Source of the DNA: Parus major
Taxonomy: Eukaryota > Chordata > Aves > Passeriformes > Paridae
Assembly: GCF_001522545.3 (NCBI RefSeq)
Contig: NC_031797.1
Span: 266,644 to 330,643 of the forward strand
DNA: 64,000 bases
Direction of reading: 5' to 3'
Shown here: positions 1 through 21,486 of the stretch, one piece after another
How the letters are laid out: every line of letters begins with the position of its first letter
Numbering within the stretch: position 1 is the first letter of the stretch
Position numbers and translations under genes: made by a program
Notes under the pieces: generated by a model
Told to the model about the DNA's origin: nothing
The model's database searches: none
The model's input: the letters and a program-made list of their open reading frames with translations, nothing else

Positions 1-8501
<8,501 letters not shown>

Positions 8502-8529
8502 GCTTTCTGAGCAGCTCTACAGACGGGCT

Positions 8530-11500
8530 CTGTGATTAAAAAGAAGAGAAGGAAAATGACAAGACTGGGATGAAATTTGTCCTGCCAGCTAAGATTACCT
8601 CAGGAGCTCCAAAGAGTGCATTGCCCCAAGAAATGAAAGGGTAGATACACACTGTGTCCCCTGAACGTGCCTCAGGCTGCAGTCAGGAGATTCAAGTTGT
8701 AGGACCTGGACTCATCAACCATAGTGGCTCCTCCCTGCCTGGTTCCCCTTCTCTGTCTTGTGGGCCTTGGAGGCCACCAGTGACTGGTGATGCCCATTGT
8801 GCTTGTGCTCACAGTGGCCATGCCAGTGTGAGCATGAACCAGCCTGATGCCTCCATCTCCGTGTTCTGCTCAGGCTCTGGATGAATGCTGAGCCAGTGTC
8901 CCAGCAGCACAGAACCTGCCTGGCAGCACCCTGTACCTGCTCTTCAGCAGGCAATAACCCAGCCCTGCTTAGCAGCAGGGTGCCAGGGTCCTACTGCCCA
9001 CAGTGCCAGGGTGAACAGGTTCCTCAGCTCTTAGCACAGCCTGAGTAGCTAGGGGCTTTACATTTTGGCTTGCTCCTTTTGCCTTAGACATCACCCCTCA
9101 TAAAGATCCTAAACCCAGGCAGTGTCACTAGAGGATGACTTGGTGCTGCTCAGGAGTCATGGAGCTACAGTAATAGGTAGAACAGTTGAGCTGTAAAGTT
9201 CAACATTTATCTCAGAATAATCTTATAGGTCTGCAAACACAGCTGTACTACAGTCGCATCCTTAAACATGAAACTTTAGTCTGAATAGATAGCTGTGGAA
9301 AGAGACCTGCCTGGAACTCTGGCTCATGAATGGACCAGAGCTAATTGGCACTGAATACTTCAGAAATCATTATCTGCTCCTGCTGGACCATTGTGACCTG
9401 GCTATGGAAGTCTTGGCATTAGGCTACTTATATCCCCAAGGTGCGTGTTATATGGATTGAAACTCTTTAAGTAATAAAGAGTACTTTATGAGGCATCCTG
9501 TAGTTTATGAGGCAGATTCCAGGGTGAGGTTTCATATAGCCCAATGCTATTCCACATTTTTTGAAGGAATTCTGGAGGAATTATAAAATCACAGTGGGTG
9601 GCAAAGCCCACTACAGCATTTAGATGAGAGCTCTCAATGCCTAGTAATAAAGAGCAATTAATATGTCCTTTGATTACAGCTTTTCTGCTACCCTAGATTC
9701 TCCTTCCCTGTGGCCAACATTGGCACTGGTGCTTCCTGTATTTTACCTCAACTGGTCCTGCATCAGAAGCAAAGCCCCTTCCTGCTGACTTTCCTGCCTC
9801 TACCTTTTCCTGGCCTTTACTAGACTGGTTTCAGTATGTCAATGCATTCCATGCACTGAAGAGCCCCAGGTGGGATATGGTGCTCCAAGTGTGAATTAAA
9901 AAATGCCAAAAATATAAAGAATATGTCTTTGTTTTTTGTTTGTTTGGTTTTTGTTTTTTCTCTGCAGTCTTGGTAGTACAAGACAGACTATATTTGCACA
10001 TCATCAACAATTAGGTATTACAAGGAATGAAACAAGCCTGTAATATCCATAGTTATTACTTTGTTCAGACAGGTTAGTGCCTGCAACAAGCCTGATGAGA
10101 CAAGGAGGGACACTGATTTCCTGTGGTCCTAAAATGTATTAAATTACTGTATTAATATTTCTCCCACATAGGCAGGAAGAAGACACACAATCCTTCTGTT
10201 CAAACTGGCAGGCTGAAGTTGTCTCAGGCAATCTGTGTGGTTAGAGTGGAAATCCACAGAAATCCAACCTTCTTGGCCAAGGGTCCAGAGCTCCTCAGCT
10301 TCAGAATGAGTTTTTTGAGAACTGTTGGGGAAACTCAGATTTACAGGAGACACCAGAAAAGCCTTGGTTAGGCACAGTCACCTCTCAAACTTACTCTGTC
10401 TTGATATCAACAGCATCAAGAGTATAAAACCCACACAGCTCTTCCTTCCTCAGTTCAAAAGTCTGTTCTGCCGAGGCACATCTCACCTGGTCCCTTCCCA
10501 TCCACTCAGACGGTGCTGTGAGAGGTTGGGCTGCCACAGCAGCAATTCCCCACTGCTGTAAATCAGACTGTGACTTCAGAGAAGCTGCAGAGGAACAGCC
10601 TTTTCTAATGTAAATGCATTCAGCAATGAAAGGAAGAGGGGAGGATAGGGACACAGGGAGAAGCAGCTCCCTGTTTCAGAAGAGCTTTTCAGTGTTTTCC
10701 AAGAGGCGTCAGCAGCTCTTTAAACCAAAGCTTCTAGATAAGAGATTGTAGAAGGTCACTTCTTTGTGAGGCAACAGACGGAGAAAGGGGAGAGGAAGGG
10801 AGAGTCTGTCCAAAATGCCTCTTTTTTTTTAGCAGACATCCAAATATTCTTTTTCAGCTGTAACTGAGCCTGGCACAGATCAGCACTGTGGCCCCTGGGT
10901 TCTGCTAACAATATCTCTGACAATTCAGCCCTGGCTAAGGGGAGACAAGTAGGGAACACAAGTCCTTGTGGCCTGAATACATACAGATGAGGAATCTCTC
11001 CTTCCCTCTTTCGGTAGGTTTTGGAGTCACTGTCCCTCTTGCAGTGTGCTGAATGTGGGCACTCAGAAATCTAGTTCAGGTGTGCTGACCAGTGCAACAG
11101 TGGATTTCAATGGACCTCAAAGGTAGGACAAATGCATCTGAGAAAAAAAACCAAACATTGCAGACAAAATTGGCTCTGGCTTATTTTTTTGACAATACAA
11201 TCTTAGTTGCATGTAAAAGTCATACTAAAATAAAAGGTACTCAGAACCCTAGAAAGAAGTTTGTATTAGTGATTGCAGAGGCATTTTAACTGGAAAAAAT
11301 AGACTATTTAGAGAGAGTGAAACTTTATACTTCCCAAAACAATCAAAACTTGTCTTTCCTCTCCCTTTTAGCATAAGGAAAGTTTATTTTCTTTTGGTGT
11401 CAGTGGTGTGAGTTAAAAAAGAATTAAAAGGACATGCAAATGGAAAACCCATTTTTCAAGAGTAAAATAGAGATTGCAATTTATTTTTTTTTTGTGAAAG

Positions 11501-12145
11501 AGAATAAGGATCATCTATAAATGCATAGCAGAGATCTGTGGCAAGAAGCTATACACAGTAAAAAATAGTGTCATAAAATCAGATGAGTGAAAAGTAAATG
11601 TTGTTAGTGGGGCAGAAATTAGATATTAACAGCCATGAGTTTCCAATAGGACTATTGAGAAGTAAAAGCACATCTATGTTTTTTTGTCAGCTTATATTTG
11701 TGAGTGGTTATAAAGCATGGTGCCCCTTAGAGCAGGGTGTGGGGAGCTGTGACCTAAGAGAGTGCCCATACCAGTGGGGCATCGTTTCACTGTTACATTT
11801 TAGCAGAGAAGGCATGTCTGATGTGCAGCACAGGAAGAGCTGTCCTGCAGACTGTCACCATCTCTGGCTGTCCCTGAGGATCTGCCATGGTGCTGGGAAG
11901 TGGCCACTACCTCTGCTCTTCTGCTGCTTGTTTTCTCCACAGAAGTCTGGATTTTGCTCTAGGGCAGCCTTGAGTAATTCCATAGGATTTCCTTGGAAGA
12001 TGGATTTTATTTCTCAGCTGGTTCAAGCAGGGAAGTTGTAAAATATAAAGTGATATGGTAAAAATATTCCTTTACCCAATTAGCCAAACTGTCATTCACA
12101 CCCACTCTTCTCATCAAGGAGGACAAATAGCACATGTGGGTGTAT
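8530..12145. other. Probable TMPRSS9 5' intron; no gene recognised
   Basis: Upstream of the first coding exon of TMPRSS9. It contains T- and A-rich runs (for example about 9926-9960 and 11481-11493) but no coding exon, tRNA or clear retroelement that I can support. If the candidate first exon at 17 kb is real, all of this is intron. Confidence 0.4.
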
Positions 12146-12382
12146 GATCTCATGTGTGTGTGTGACTGAGTGTGTGTGATCTCATGTGTGTGTGTGTGAT
12201 CTCCCATTTGTGTGTGTGACCTCACATTTGTGTGTGTGACCTCACATTTGTGTGTGTGACCTCACATTTGTGTGTGTGATCTCACATTTGTGTGTGTGTG
12301 TGTGTGTGATCTCACATTTGTGTGTGTGACCTCATATTTGTCTGTGTGATCTCACATTTTTGTGTGTGATCTCGTGTGTGAG
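12146..12382. repeat. 20-bp minisatellite, CTCACATTTGTGTGTGTGAC type
   Basis: About eleven tandem units begin with CTC and end in GAT or GAC. The core is CTCACATTTGTGTGTGTGAC, with early units CTCATGTGTG and one unit expanded by extra TG repeats near 12290-12310. Minus-strand open frames reading THTHEITHTQ are products of this repeat. Confidence 0.92.
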
Positions 12383-13824
12383 AACATGCATTTGCAGCAT
12401 GTTGGGGGAATATCATCTGCAGGAGCAGCAGAGGGACAAGGCAGGGCCATGAGAGGAGCAGCCTGGTTGTTTGTCCATGCACTGGCCACAGACCCAGCCT
12501 CACTGTGGCAGGTGTCTCTACAGCTCAGGGGATCCCATGCCGTACACACTTGCAGGACTGGCCCAGTCTCCAGCACAAATCGTGCTGGTTCCTGTTTTCA
12601 GGTAGAAACTGTCTTCTTGTAAAATGCCACAGCTCCTGAGTCTGAAGCACAGATCTCCCAGTACTGTGCTGGTAGCTGCCCAGCAAAAGGGCTGGTTTTC
12701 TTCATTCACCTCCACATACCCTGGCCTCCTTTATTCCACTGTTTGGTACTTCCTTCACCTTGTTTTCCCTTTCATGTTTTCACTTCCTGAGGCATCCTGC
12801 CTTCCTAGCCTTCTCCAGTCTCCCTTCAGAAGAGGAGTGTTTACACTCCTGTCTTGCACTGCACTGCCCCAGGCTTCCCCCTGCTCTTCTCCAGTTTCTC
12901 CCATTCCCAGCCTGGCGGCCCCTACCAGCAGCCCTCGACCATGAGGACACAAGCTGAGATGCCCTGCTGTGAACTATTAGCCAGAGGAAAGAAAGACAGG
13001 AAAGAAACAGTAGTATCTGTGTTTTCAAAAGTCAACTTCATTTACAGACAACAAATGCAAGGAAACCCTGATGTCCCCCAACGGACAATGCAAGAAAACC
13101 ACTCCCCCACCCCCATGCAATCCCCCAGTGGAGAGTCTGGGCTGCTCTCAGGTCTTTGTGCTGCATTTCTGTACTCAAGCATGCATGGTTTCTCCCACAC
13201 TGGGGTGATAAAGGGCACCCAATATGCTGGAACCATTTGAATAACCAACTGTTAATTGCTTCATTCCATAATAAGGTGGTGTGGCTCTTAGCACAGCAAT
13301 AGGGTGTCTGTTGAGCCTTCAGACACAGGGGTTGTAAAACTGTCTCATTGTGACCTGTAAATCCAGACTGAGCCTTTGCAAAATGATGGCACAGGTATGA
13401 CAAACATGCCGCTTGCTCAAGGCATAGCACGAGCTCAGCAGCAGATCTGCCTGCAGCCACAGCAAGTAATGAGCATGTGGCCAAAGGCAAGTGAAGGACT
13501 ATTGATTTTATCACCAAGATAAGACTTGTGGCACTTCAAAGGGGGAATTCAGCAGAAGCAGAATATTTCTCCAGAAGGAGGTAGCCCAAAATCAGAAAGC
13601 AGACTCCAATATGCCTCATTTGGTAGATTCACCATCCAAAATCACAGCCGCCAAAACAACAGACCTTTGGTGACACACCTATGTCACCAAACCATGAGCC
13701 TGAGCAGGAGAGAGAAGATGCTCATTTGCTGTAAGTGAAATGAGAAGCATGACCACAGGAGATTAGAGGTGTGCAAACACATCTGTTGGCAGAGCAAGGT
13801 GGTGGCAACAGCCAGCCTCAAATA
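12383..13824. other. Non-coding; nothing recognised
   Basis: Mixed-composition sequence without splice-consistent coding exons. Several overlapping open frames on both strands share no known domain. Confidence 0.35.
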
Positions 13825-13866
13825 TCTCTGTTAAAATGGGCTAGTTTTAGCCCATTTTAACAGAGA
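13825..13866. repeat. Perfect inverted repeat: 19-bp arms, 4-base loop
   Basis: The left arm 13825-13843 (tctctgttaaaatgggcta) is exactly complementary to the right arm 13848-13866, with loop gttt. The RNA from either strand would fold into a 19-bp hairpin. No coding frame or repeat family explains it. Confidence 0.9.
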
Positions 13867-16800
13867 AATCAAGACTAGTGATTTTTTCCATACAGTTGGG
13901 AATTTAGTTGAAATGAAGCTCAGAACTTGTGACAGCAGCTACTGAGAAGGGTAGAAAACTTTTGTGAGGGAGTGGATTTATAACCAGTGGTACCTATTGG
14001 GTGGTGGTGCAGTGTGAGGACGTCAGTCTGGAGAGGCAAAGAGCTGTGTGCCAGTTCCTCCTTATGGGTCACTCTCTCTGAGTGGGGCTCCAGAGAAGGT
14101 AGTGCTGGAATTTATTCCAACACTGTTGCTTCCTGGTGAGCCCATATATTTCCCCTTCAATCTTCTGATGAGATGATCTTATGTCATGAAAAAAAAGTCT
14201 ATGCAGAGACAGCAGCAGCTGGTCGAGCAGATAGAGGACAGAGCTCTCATCATCAAAGTCAAACCTTCCCATGACCAGCAGCACAGGTTTGACTACATGG
14301 CCTTTGTTTTGGGTGACATGAGCTTCTTCTACCGTGACACTGGTTCCCTGACCAGCCAACACTGTATTTCTCTAATCCTTTTGCTCTAACCCATCTCCAG
14401 CTTCTGTAAGGGATGAATAGAGCATGTTCCCCATCTCTCTGTAGGTTAGCATTTAGAAGTGGTTGTGCTGTGTTTAAAAGGCTAAAGTCTACTTTCAAGC
14501 AGAAAGAAACTCTTGTCACTCAAGAGAATGCAGATTGAGCTGAGGACACCTCTTGTTATTGAGTGAAAAGCCCTGACACTGCAAGCTCCCAGACCATGCA
14601 CAGCCTGCAAGTGAGCAAAATTGAAAGCCCCTGCCACTCAGATCAGTGAGGATTCCAAGTCCCTGCTCACCTGCAGCACTCATCAAGGAGATGCATCTGG
14701 TTCAGCTGTAGTCCTGCTCCCAGCGAGCCAAATGACACTGTACTGGCCTTGTTTATTGTCCCCCTTGGTCTACAAATGTCTCTCAATTTACAAGTAAGAA
14801 GATCCTCTCCCTGCCTGCCAGCTCAGCAGTCTCAGCTGGGGCATGACAGACAAGCTGAGCTCCCCAGTGCTCATATTATCACGGGTAACAAAGGCTCTAA
14901 CATCACTTCCACCTTGGAGACACTCAGCCCTGAGCTCTCTCACTGGTAACAAAGTACCGGGCAGATTTGGACCTGCAATTACTTCTTAAACTTGTAGCCA
15001 CGGATTACACAATAAAAAAAAGGCAGCCTTGCCCCCCCAACTGTGCTGGCTTGAAAACTCAGTACAGATAGTAAATACTGAATACACATAGGGAGTATCC
15101 AGTAAGTCCATGTTTGTCTGGTTACTTTCCAAAATAGGAGCTCTATATAATTTGATAGTTTTCAGCTCATGAATGGCCAAGAAAAATTCACATGCTCAAC
15201 TCATGGCATTTCTTTCACTGACATTCACTCGCCTCCCTTGAACACTGCTTGGCCCAGTGCAGGGGATGTAGGAGAAATCTTGGTCCCAGTGAAGCTGATG
15301 GACATACTGGGACCAGAGGTTCTTGGAGGAACAGGGGCTACAGTAGAGGTCTTTGTTTCACAAATAATCACATTTTGTTCTTTCTTACCAGCTTACATAC
15401 ATTAAATTACATTTTTACCTAGCTTCAGTTGCTATTACAGATTGTCAGATAGACATTAAAAAACACCCAAGCTACCCTGAAATCAATTTCCTGCAATGCA
15501 TGCTCCCTCAAAGGAAGACTTGACACAGAGAAAGCAGCCAGTGATGAAAGGTATCAGTGAAGCAGTGAACTCACAGCACCTGAGTCAAAGAGAGGCCGCA
15601 GAGTGAGACTGTCCGTGTGTCGATATGGGGCTAGTGCCACATGCTGAACTCCAGCGCTGAAGCTGTGTGCCCCTGGACAGCTTTGGGCAGCCGTCCTGCC
15701 TCAGGAGGGCATCCCCGAGCAGAAGTCGCAGGACTCTGGCACACACGGACTGCTCGAGCCCTGCCCTGGGCGGGGTTGCCTCGTTTGGCACCTCGCTTAA
15801 ACAGGGGCTCTTTGCAGGGCAACCTCAGGGATGCAACACAAGTTGCTGTGAAGCAGCGGGACTCTCAAGCCCTTCCCTTCAACCATGGGGACAAAGAACT
15901 ATCCAGCTACAGAAATATTTATTTAAGCTCAAATGATGATACTATTTTAAGCCCAACCCAGAGGTTGTTTAGAAGAGTTTGTCCGATGCCTAGGTCGAAG
16001 CTGCTCACTGCCACGTCTGTTTCACTCTTGTATTTCCTACATTGATAATATTGGTTTTTTCAGCATTTACGTCTGCATTACTGTCAAAGTTGCGCTTTTT
16101 GTTTTCCATGAAATACCCCAAGCTTTCTTTCTAGAATATTTCCTAATTTGCTATAGCTTTCAAATAATATAGACCATTCTCTGCATTTGGCTTCCAAAGT
16201 GTTTAAGAAATTAAGATGTTTCTCTTAACCAGTACTTTCAGAGAAGAGGGTCTAGAGGTCACTTTTGACCAAGGCTCATCCATTAAGTCCCACATGTTGT
16301 TGAACACACACTGGTTAACAGGCAAAAGATGAAATACAACTGCAGGACACTACTGGCAGAAGGATCAAACTTACACAGACATTTGATGGGTATCCCCGTT
16401 TCTGTAGCCAGTGGGTTCCCTTGGTTCAAAACGATCAAACCCACTCCAGCACCACACACCAGCTTGTGCAAAGTGCTCCCAGTCTCCCCTAAATCATGTT
16501 AGAATTACATGGAACCAAAAAGCACTGAAAAGCAATCCAGCATTACATAAGGAAAACTACTTAGCCATCAGCAAGAGCAGAAGTTTTTTCCATTACTTTC
16601 AATAAAAGGTGAGCTGAGCTGTTTTCCCCACACTCAATAAATTCAGAAACAGGCCGTTTCCTCAGAGCCAGCAAAGCACGAGGGATTCTCCCAGGCATGG
16701 GGGAAAATCCAGCGTGGAGAAGCAGTTTCAAACTGCAGCTTGTCTGAAAACCTGCGGGTGCAGGCAGCAAACCTGTCTGACTCTGATAGAGAAGCAAGGA

Positions 16801-17039
16801 GGAAGAACAGAAGGAGGTGGTGAAGAAGGAGGAGAAGGTGAAAAAAGAGCAGGGAGAGGAGGAGAAGGAGGAGGGCTGCCCGAGCCCCAGCCAGGCAGAA
16901 GGGATCGCGCTAGGCGGTGGGACCGCGGGGCGAGGAGCATCCAAAAGGTGGGGTGCAGTTGTCGGGAAAGGTGCAGATTTTTCTCTTCCCATCCGAGCCA
17001 AGAAAGGACAGCACCTTGAAGGAAGTAAAAAGTGCTCCT
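13867..17039. other. Non-coding; nothing firmly recognised
   Basis: Includes a moderately GC-rich patch around 15580-15800 and a GA-rich purine tract at about 16797-16880. No coding exon with consistent phases was found on either strand. Confidence 0.35.
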
Positions 17040-17420
17040 AGGAAGGAGCAGGGACTCACCCGCTTTGCTTTTCCCGTTGCCGTCAGGTGCCTTCCCCGGC
17101 AGCTCAGCCGCCCGGGCCCGCGGGGCGCCGGAGGGGGCGGTGGGAGGCACTGGGGGAGTTCGCGGCGGAGTTTAAAGGCACAGGCTGAGAGACAGGAACA
17201 GTTTAGCCTGAAGAGCTGGTTTGTTGCTTTCACTGAACGTTGGAATTAAACACTTTCCACTCCCAGCCCCCCTCCCCCGCTCCCCAGCTGCCGGCTTTGG
17301 GAACCGGAGCAGTGAAGCCCCAGCTCCTGCCTCTCCCCAGTCACGAGACATTCCTGCAGCTCGCTGTGCAGCTCCATCCCCTCCAGCAGCAGGACATAAA
17401 GGAAAACAGCTGCCTGAGGT
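17040..17420 (-). promoter_or_regulatory. Candidate CpG-rich promoter and non-coding first exon of TMPRSS9
   Basis: The block around 17060-17170 is the only strongly GC- and CpG-rich stretch between TMPRSS9 and SPPL2B. On the minus strand it ends at 17060 with GCGG before gtgagtcc, a near-consensus donor. The first coding exon of TMPRSS9 has an acceptor and an in-frame stop before its ATG, so a non-coding first exon upstream is required; this is the best candidate. The distance of about 8.5 kb is plausible for a 5' intron. Transcription itself is not shown by the sequence. Confidence 0.4.
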
Positions 17421-18131
17421 GGGGTGTTTCATACCTGTAGCACTGAATTTCCCTCCCCCATCACCAGAACTTGGCAGCCCCCACACTAAAGCCACAGGGA
17501 TGATCTGTTAACCAGCACTGGCCCATGCACACAGAAACCGTAAAGGGTGCAGGATTCCCAAAAAACCCTACTAATTTCCTCAGTCAGACATCCATAGCCC
17601 TTCCAGTTCCTACTGTATTTATCCTCCTGACAGCCTCTGTGTTAGAACAGCCTCACTGCTGCACAGGAATGGGCAGGGATTATCCAACATCACACACACC
17701 CACAGCAGAAGCCAAAACTGGACAGAGTTCCTTGTGCTGAAGTTCTTATTTAAGCCCACAGGTGACTCTTCTGCCATATTGAAAAGACAAAAAAGACATG
17801 AAAAACTGAGAACTTGCTTTAGTTCTTGCTTTAGTCGGAATTTTGGCCTACTCCTTGACACAGTCATCTCTCATCCAATTGCCACTTCTGTTCTTAAGTA
17901 GCTTCAACATTAACAACAAACTTGAGCAGTTCATGTGTTTGATGGCAAAGCAGTAAAAGAACATAGGATTCTAAAATTATAAAATTGTCATAGAGATTTT
18001 GAAGTAGATTTTGTTTAGAGTGTATCCTTTCATTCCTAATATCTGCTGTGCTATGGATCTCTCCAGACTGAGCAACAACAACTGAAATCTGTTTTCCGTT
18101 TCCTGCTAAGCATCAATAATGAACAATTGTC

Positions 18132-18245
18132 TGGTCTGAGTTTGAAGGGACCCAGAAGGATCATCGAGTCCAACTCTTGAGTGAATGGCCCATATGAGAA
18201 TCAAACTGAGAACCTTGGTCTTATTAGCACCAAGCTAATAACCAG
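18132..18245 (-). mobile_element. tRNA-Ile-derived SINE with CR1-like tail (TguSINE1 type)
   Basis: On the minus strand, 18238-18186 matches the body of tRNA-Ile: gctt ggtgctaataa, then ccaaggttc and a degenerate B box gattc, ending gggcca-like. The tail at 18178-18134 (gttggactcgatgatccttc on the minus strand) is the CR1 3' end. A tRNA-Ile head with a CR1 tail is the structure described for the zebra finch SINE. The tRNA part has too many changes to be a working gene. Confidence 0.7.
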
Positions 18246-19679
18246 AAAAATGCTTCAATCTCTGAATCTGAACACGTTTGGCTGTGAGTCACATGAACAC
18301 CACAGGCAGGTCCTGTCCTTTCGGATGGACTGTACAAACCTGTGAAAGAGCTGAGTGAGGCACTGACATCCTTTTAATACATAGTTCATTACATAAAGAG
18401 GATCTTTGTGTGAATGGAGATGCAAAACTGCATAATCAAAAGACCAAAAGTAATAAGGGGAGGAGGACTGCAATAAAAGAAGAAACCAACAAAATTATCA
18501 GTGGTCAAATAAGTAAGAAATTAGGAGCAGCAGTTTCTGCACTCCTGCTGAAGTGGCTGGGAGTAAATATATCAAAGTTAAGTGAGAAGACAAGTCACTA
18601 TAGCTGTGATCTCTGGCAATCAAACTCAACAGGGGCAGTTGGGACCACCTTTGTCTCTTATGTTTGCTGCACACACAGTCACGGTGCACACATAAAATTA
18701 ACACTGCACTAAAGCAATATAATACTCAAAATTTAATAGAACAATCAGCAAAACACTGTGGTACACCAGAAGGATTTAAATATCTTTAACAATGTTTAGC
18801 TGGTTTGCTACATTTCATGCTGGAATGCTGGAAAATGCATGGGATATGGAATTATTTCCATGGTCAAGAAAATTTCTAGATGCAAAAAACACAGTGAGGA
18901 GAACTTTACATGAAAGGATTTCAAAGACCATTCACTTCATTCTGTTTCCCAGGAAGATCCTTTTACTGAGGGCATGGAAAAAATGAATGTGAGGTTAAAT
19001 GGTTGTCTCCTGCTTCTTTCCCTGTGGTACAGCAAGAAATGGAATGGGGACAGAAATCAGCTTATGAAAACTGTTTTGAAATGAAGAACTTTTTATCATA
19101 AGAACCCCATCCTGACACATCAAGATGTACATCACACACTCTACATCACCACCCCCAAAAGACATTTTAAGTGCAGATTTCCTTGTTTCATATTATTTTC
19201 TGCACTGGGAAGAGACATTCTCGAAGGAGAAAAAAATATTGTTTGATTTAATTCAATTTTTAATATTGATTTTAGAGTGATAAGCCAATCAAGATATAAG
19301 AGAACATAGGAATAGAAAAAATAATAAACATAACTTTATGAGAGACATTAAAGAATTCTATTTTTTTTTTCATAAAATTAAATTCTACACTATTCATTTT
19401 TATAGAGATACAAAACTGATGGTTAGGTGGCTTTCTTCTGCTACAGGTTTTCCTCTCTTTTTTTTCCCCTATGGAAATATCACAGAAATATTGATTTCAC
19501 TTCTTATTAGTGAAAGTTGCTTGAACCTTGATGGAATTGTTTTGAGAGTATGCAATAATTGAACAGTTCTGTAATGGCCACAGAGTTGTTCCTTTTCTCT
19601 ATCCCCATCCAAAAGAGGTACAAAGACACTGAATAAATATACTCTTCATTTGGACTTCTGGAGGTCATTTGGAATTAAT
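18246..19679. other. AT-rich non-coding; nothing recognised
   Basis: No coding exon or named repeat seen. A-rich and T-rich runs dominate from about 19200 to 19480. Confidence 0.35.
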
Positions 19680-20165
19680 TTCTCACTTGAAGTACTTCAC
19701 CTGGAGTACTACATCTACCTGTGAGGTCCTCAGCATCAGGAAGAACATGGACCTGTTGGACGATGTCCAGAGGCTGGAACCCCTCTGCTCTGGAGCAGTG
19801 TTCCCCTGGAGAAGAGAAGGCTCCAGGGAGAGCTCAGAGCCCCTTGCAGGGCCTAAAGGGGCTCCAGGAGAGCTGGAGAGGGACTGGGGACAAGGCCTGG
19901 AGGGACAGGACACAGGGAATGGCTCCCAGTGCCAGAGGGCAGGGCTGGATGGGATATTGGGAAGGAATTGTTGGCTGGGAGGGTGGTGAGGCCATGGCAC
20001 AGGGTGCCCAGAGCAGTGGGTTGCCCCATCCCTGGAAGTGTCCAAGGCCAGGTTGGACGGGGCTTGGAGCAGCCTGGGACAGTGGAGAGTGCCCCCACCT
20101 ATGGCAGGGGCTGGAACAAGATAGGCTTTAAGGTCCCTCCCAACCCAAACAATTATGGGACCCTG
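19680..20165 (+). mobile_element. CR1 LINE 3' fragment (songbird CR1-E-like)
   Basis: Plus-oriented. It begins near cacttgaagtacttcacctg and ends at the tail aaggtccctcccaacccaaa near 20152. It lacks a short segment (after ctctggagcag at 19798) that is present in the copy at 46.6 kb. The interval 19805-20003 is identical to 46696-46894 as read. Long open frames here are repeat shadows. Confidence 0.88.
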
Positions 20166-21486
20166 GGAATAGGACTATTGCCCTAATTACTGTATAGTTG
20201 ATGTTCCGGATATTTTTGCCGCATGTATTTTATAGAGCTCCTGACTGTGGCTGACAACAATGTAATAATATAACAGAGTACAGCTGACAGGGCAAAGGAA
20301 ACCTCCTGAAGCTCACCAAGACTGAAAAATTCTTCCCCTGGAATCCCCATGCCACAGAGTTCATGAAGCTCCTTAATGTTCTCTGTCTATATTAGTGCAA
20401 CCCCATGTTGCAAAGCAGACTGATCTAGGAAGGGGCAGCAGGCCAACTCTTGCTGGTCAGGTAGCGTTTCCTTGTAATCCTCCACATAAAAGAGGATTTT
20501 CCCTGCCCCACACAGAGGAAAACATGGAACATCTGAATGGTTAAGCTAGATGGCTATGCCTTGCAGAGGATGCAGACGTACCTGACTATAATATAACCTG
20601 CTCAGGAGCATCTGTTGGGAACTGAGTGATTCCTAGGAGCCCCTGGAGACTTGTAGCACACTCTTCTGATAGCTGCATCTCTTTCCAAGGAACTCTTCTG
20701 AGAGCAGTATGAAGAAGTGATCTGGAGAGTCAAATCTATCTTGAAGGTGAGACTGAGAGACTGTGAATTTGGGAATTGTATTTAAATAGAAAAACCAAAG
20801 ATCACAATACTGTAATATGCCTTGTTAAAGTTCCCACAAGAAGAAAAATAGGACAGATTTGCAGCATAGCCAAGTCCTAGGGTCCCCAGGTAGTTCAAGA
20901 ACTCCCCAGTTAATCACCTGCACAAGTGAGGCAATGAGATGGTTTGAAATTTGGTAATTGACTGAATATATTCACAAAAACATATTTCACTAGATGGCAC
21001 AGGAACTTTCCAGGTGGGAATTTCAGTCTGCCCTGAAAGTGACCTTCATGTAGCATCTGTGCATAGAGCAATCCCTGTACTTAACTGAGCCATCATCCTG
21101 GGTGGAGAATGTGGAGAATTCAGCCCTTCCTTCCAGAGCTGCCTGAGGGGGTTTTGCTGCAAAACTGGGCAAGATGTGCAAAAATGTTTGTGAATAGTCC
21201 ACACAGACTGTCCCTGCAGACGCAGATGGTCACAGAGGACAGATTTTTAACAAATGCACATGGTAGTCAGGAGGGGCTTGGAATGTCAAGATCCTCACTA
21301 GTGATGGATCTGCACCTGTGGCACTGCAAGGAGAACTGTGGGCTCCACCACAGGTGTTCAGCAGAGCAGCAGTTCAGTCAACAGCTCCTGTTTGAATGAT
21401 GCCCTTCCCATTAGAGCATTACTTTTTGTCAAGATCTATAATACGGGCTTTTTAGAAAAAAAAACCCAAACTAAACAGTCCCCTGG

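Noticed and set aside
12007..12503. Minus-strand open frames rich in His and Thr
   Set aside because: They are translations of the 20-bp minisatellite.
16728..17150. Minus-strand open frame starting MPPTAPSG in the 17 kb GC block
   Set aside because: The good donor at 17060 cuts it after about 31 codons, and the downstream TMPRSS9 exon has an in-frame stop before its ATG, so it cannot extend that protein.
18186..18238. tRNA-Ile-like sequence as a functional tRNA gene
   Set aside because: The B box and stems are damaged and it is joined to a CR1 tail, so it is a SINE head.
19669..20186. Several overlapping open frames of 80-136 codons
   Set aside because: They are frames of a CR1 3' fragment; the same peptides recur at 46.6 kb.
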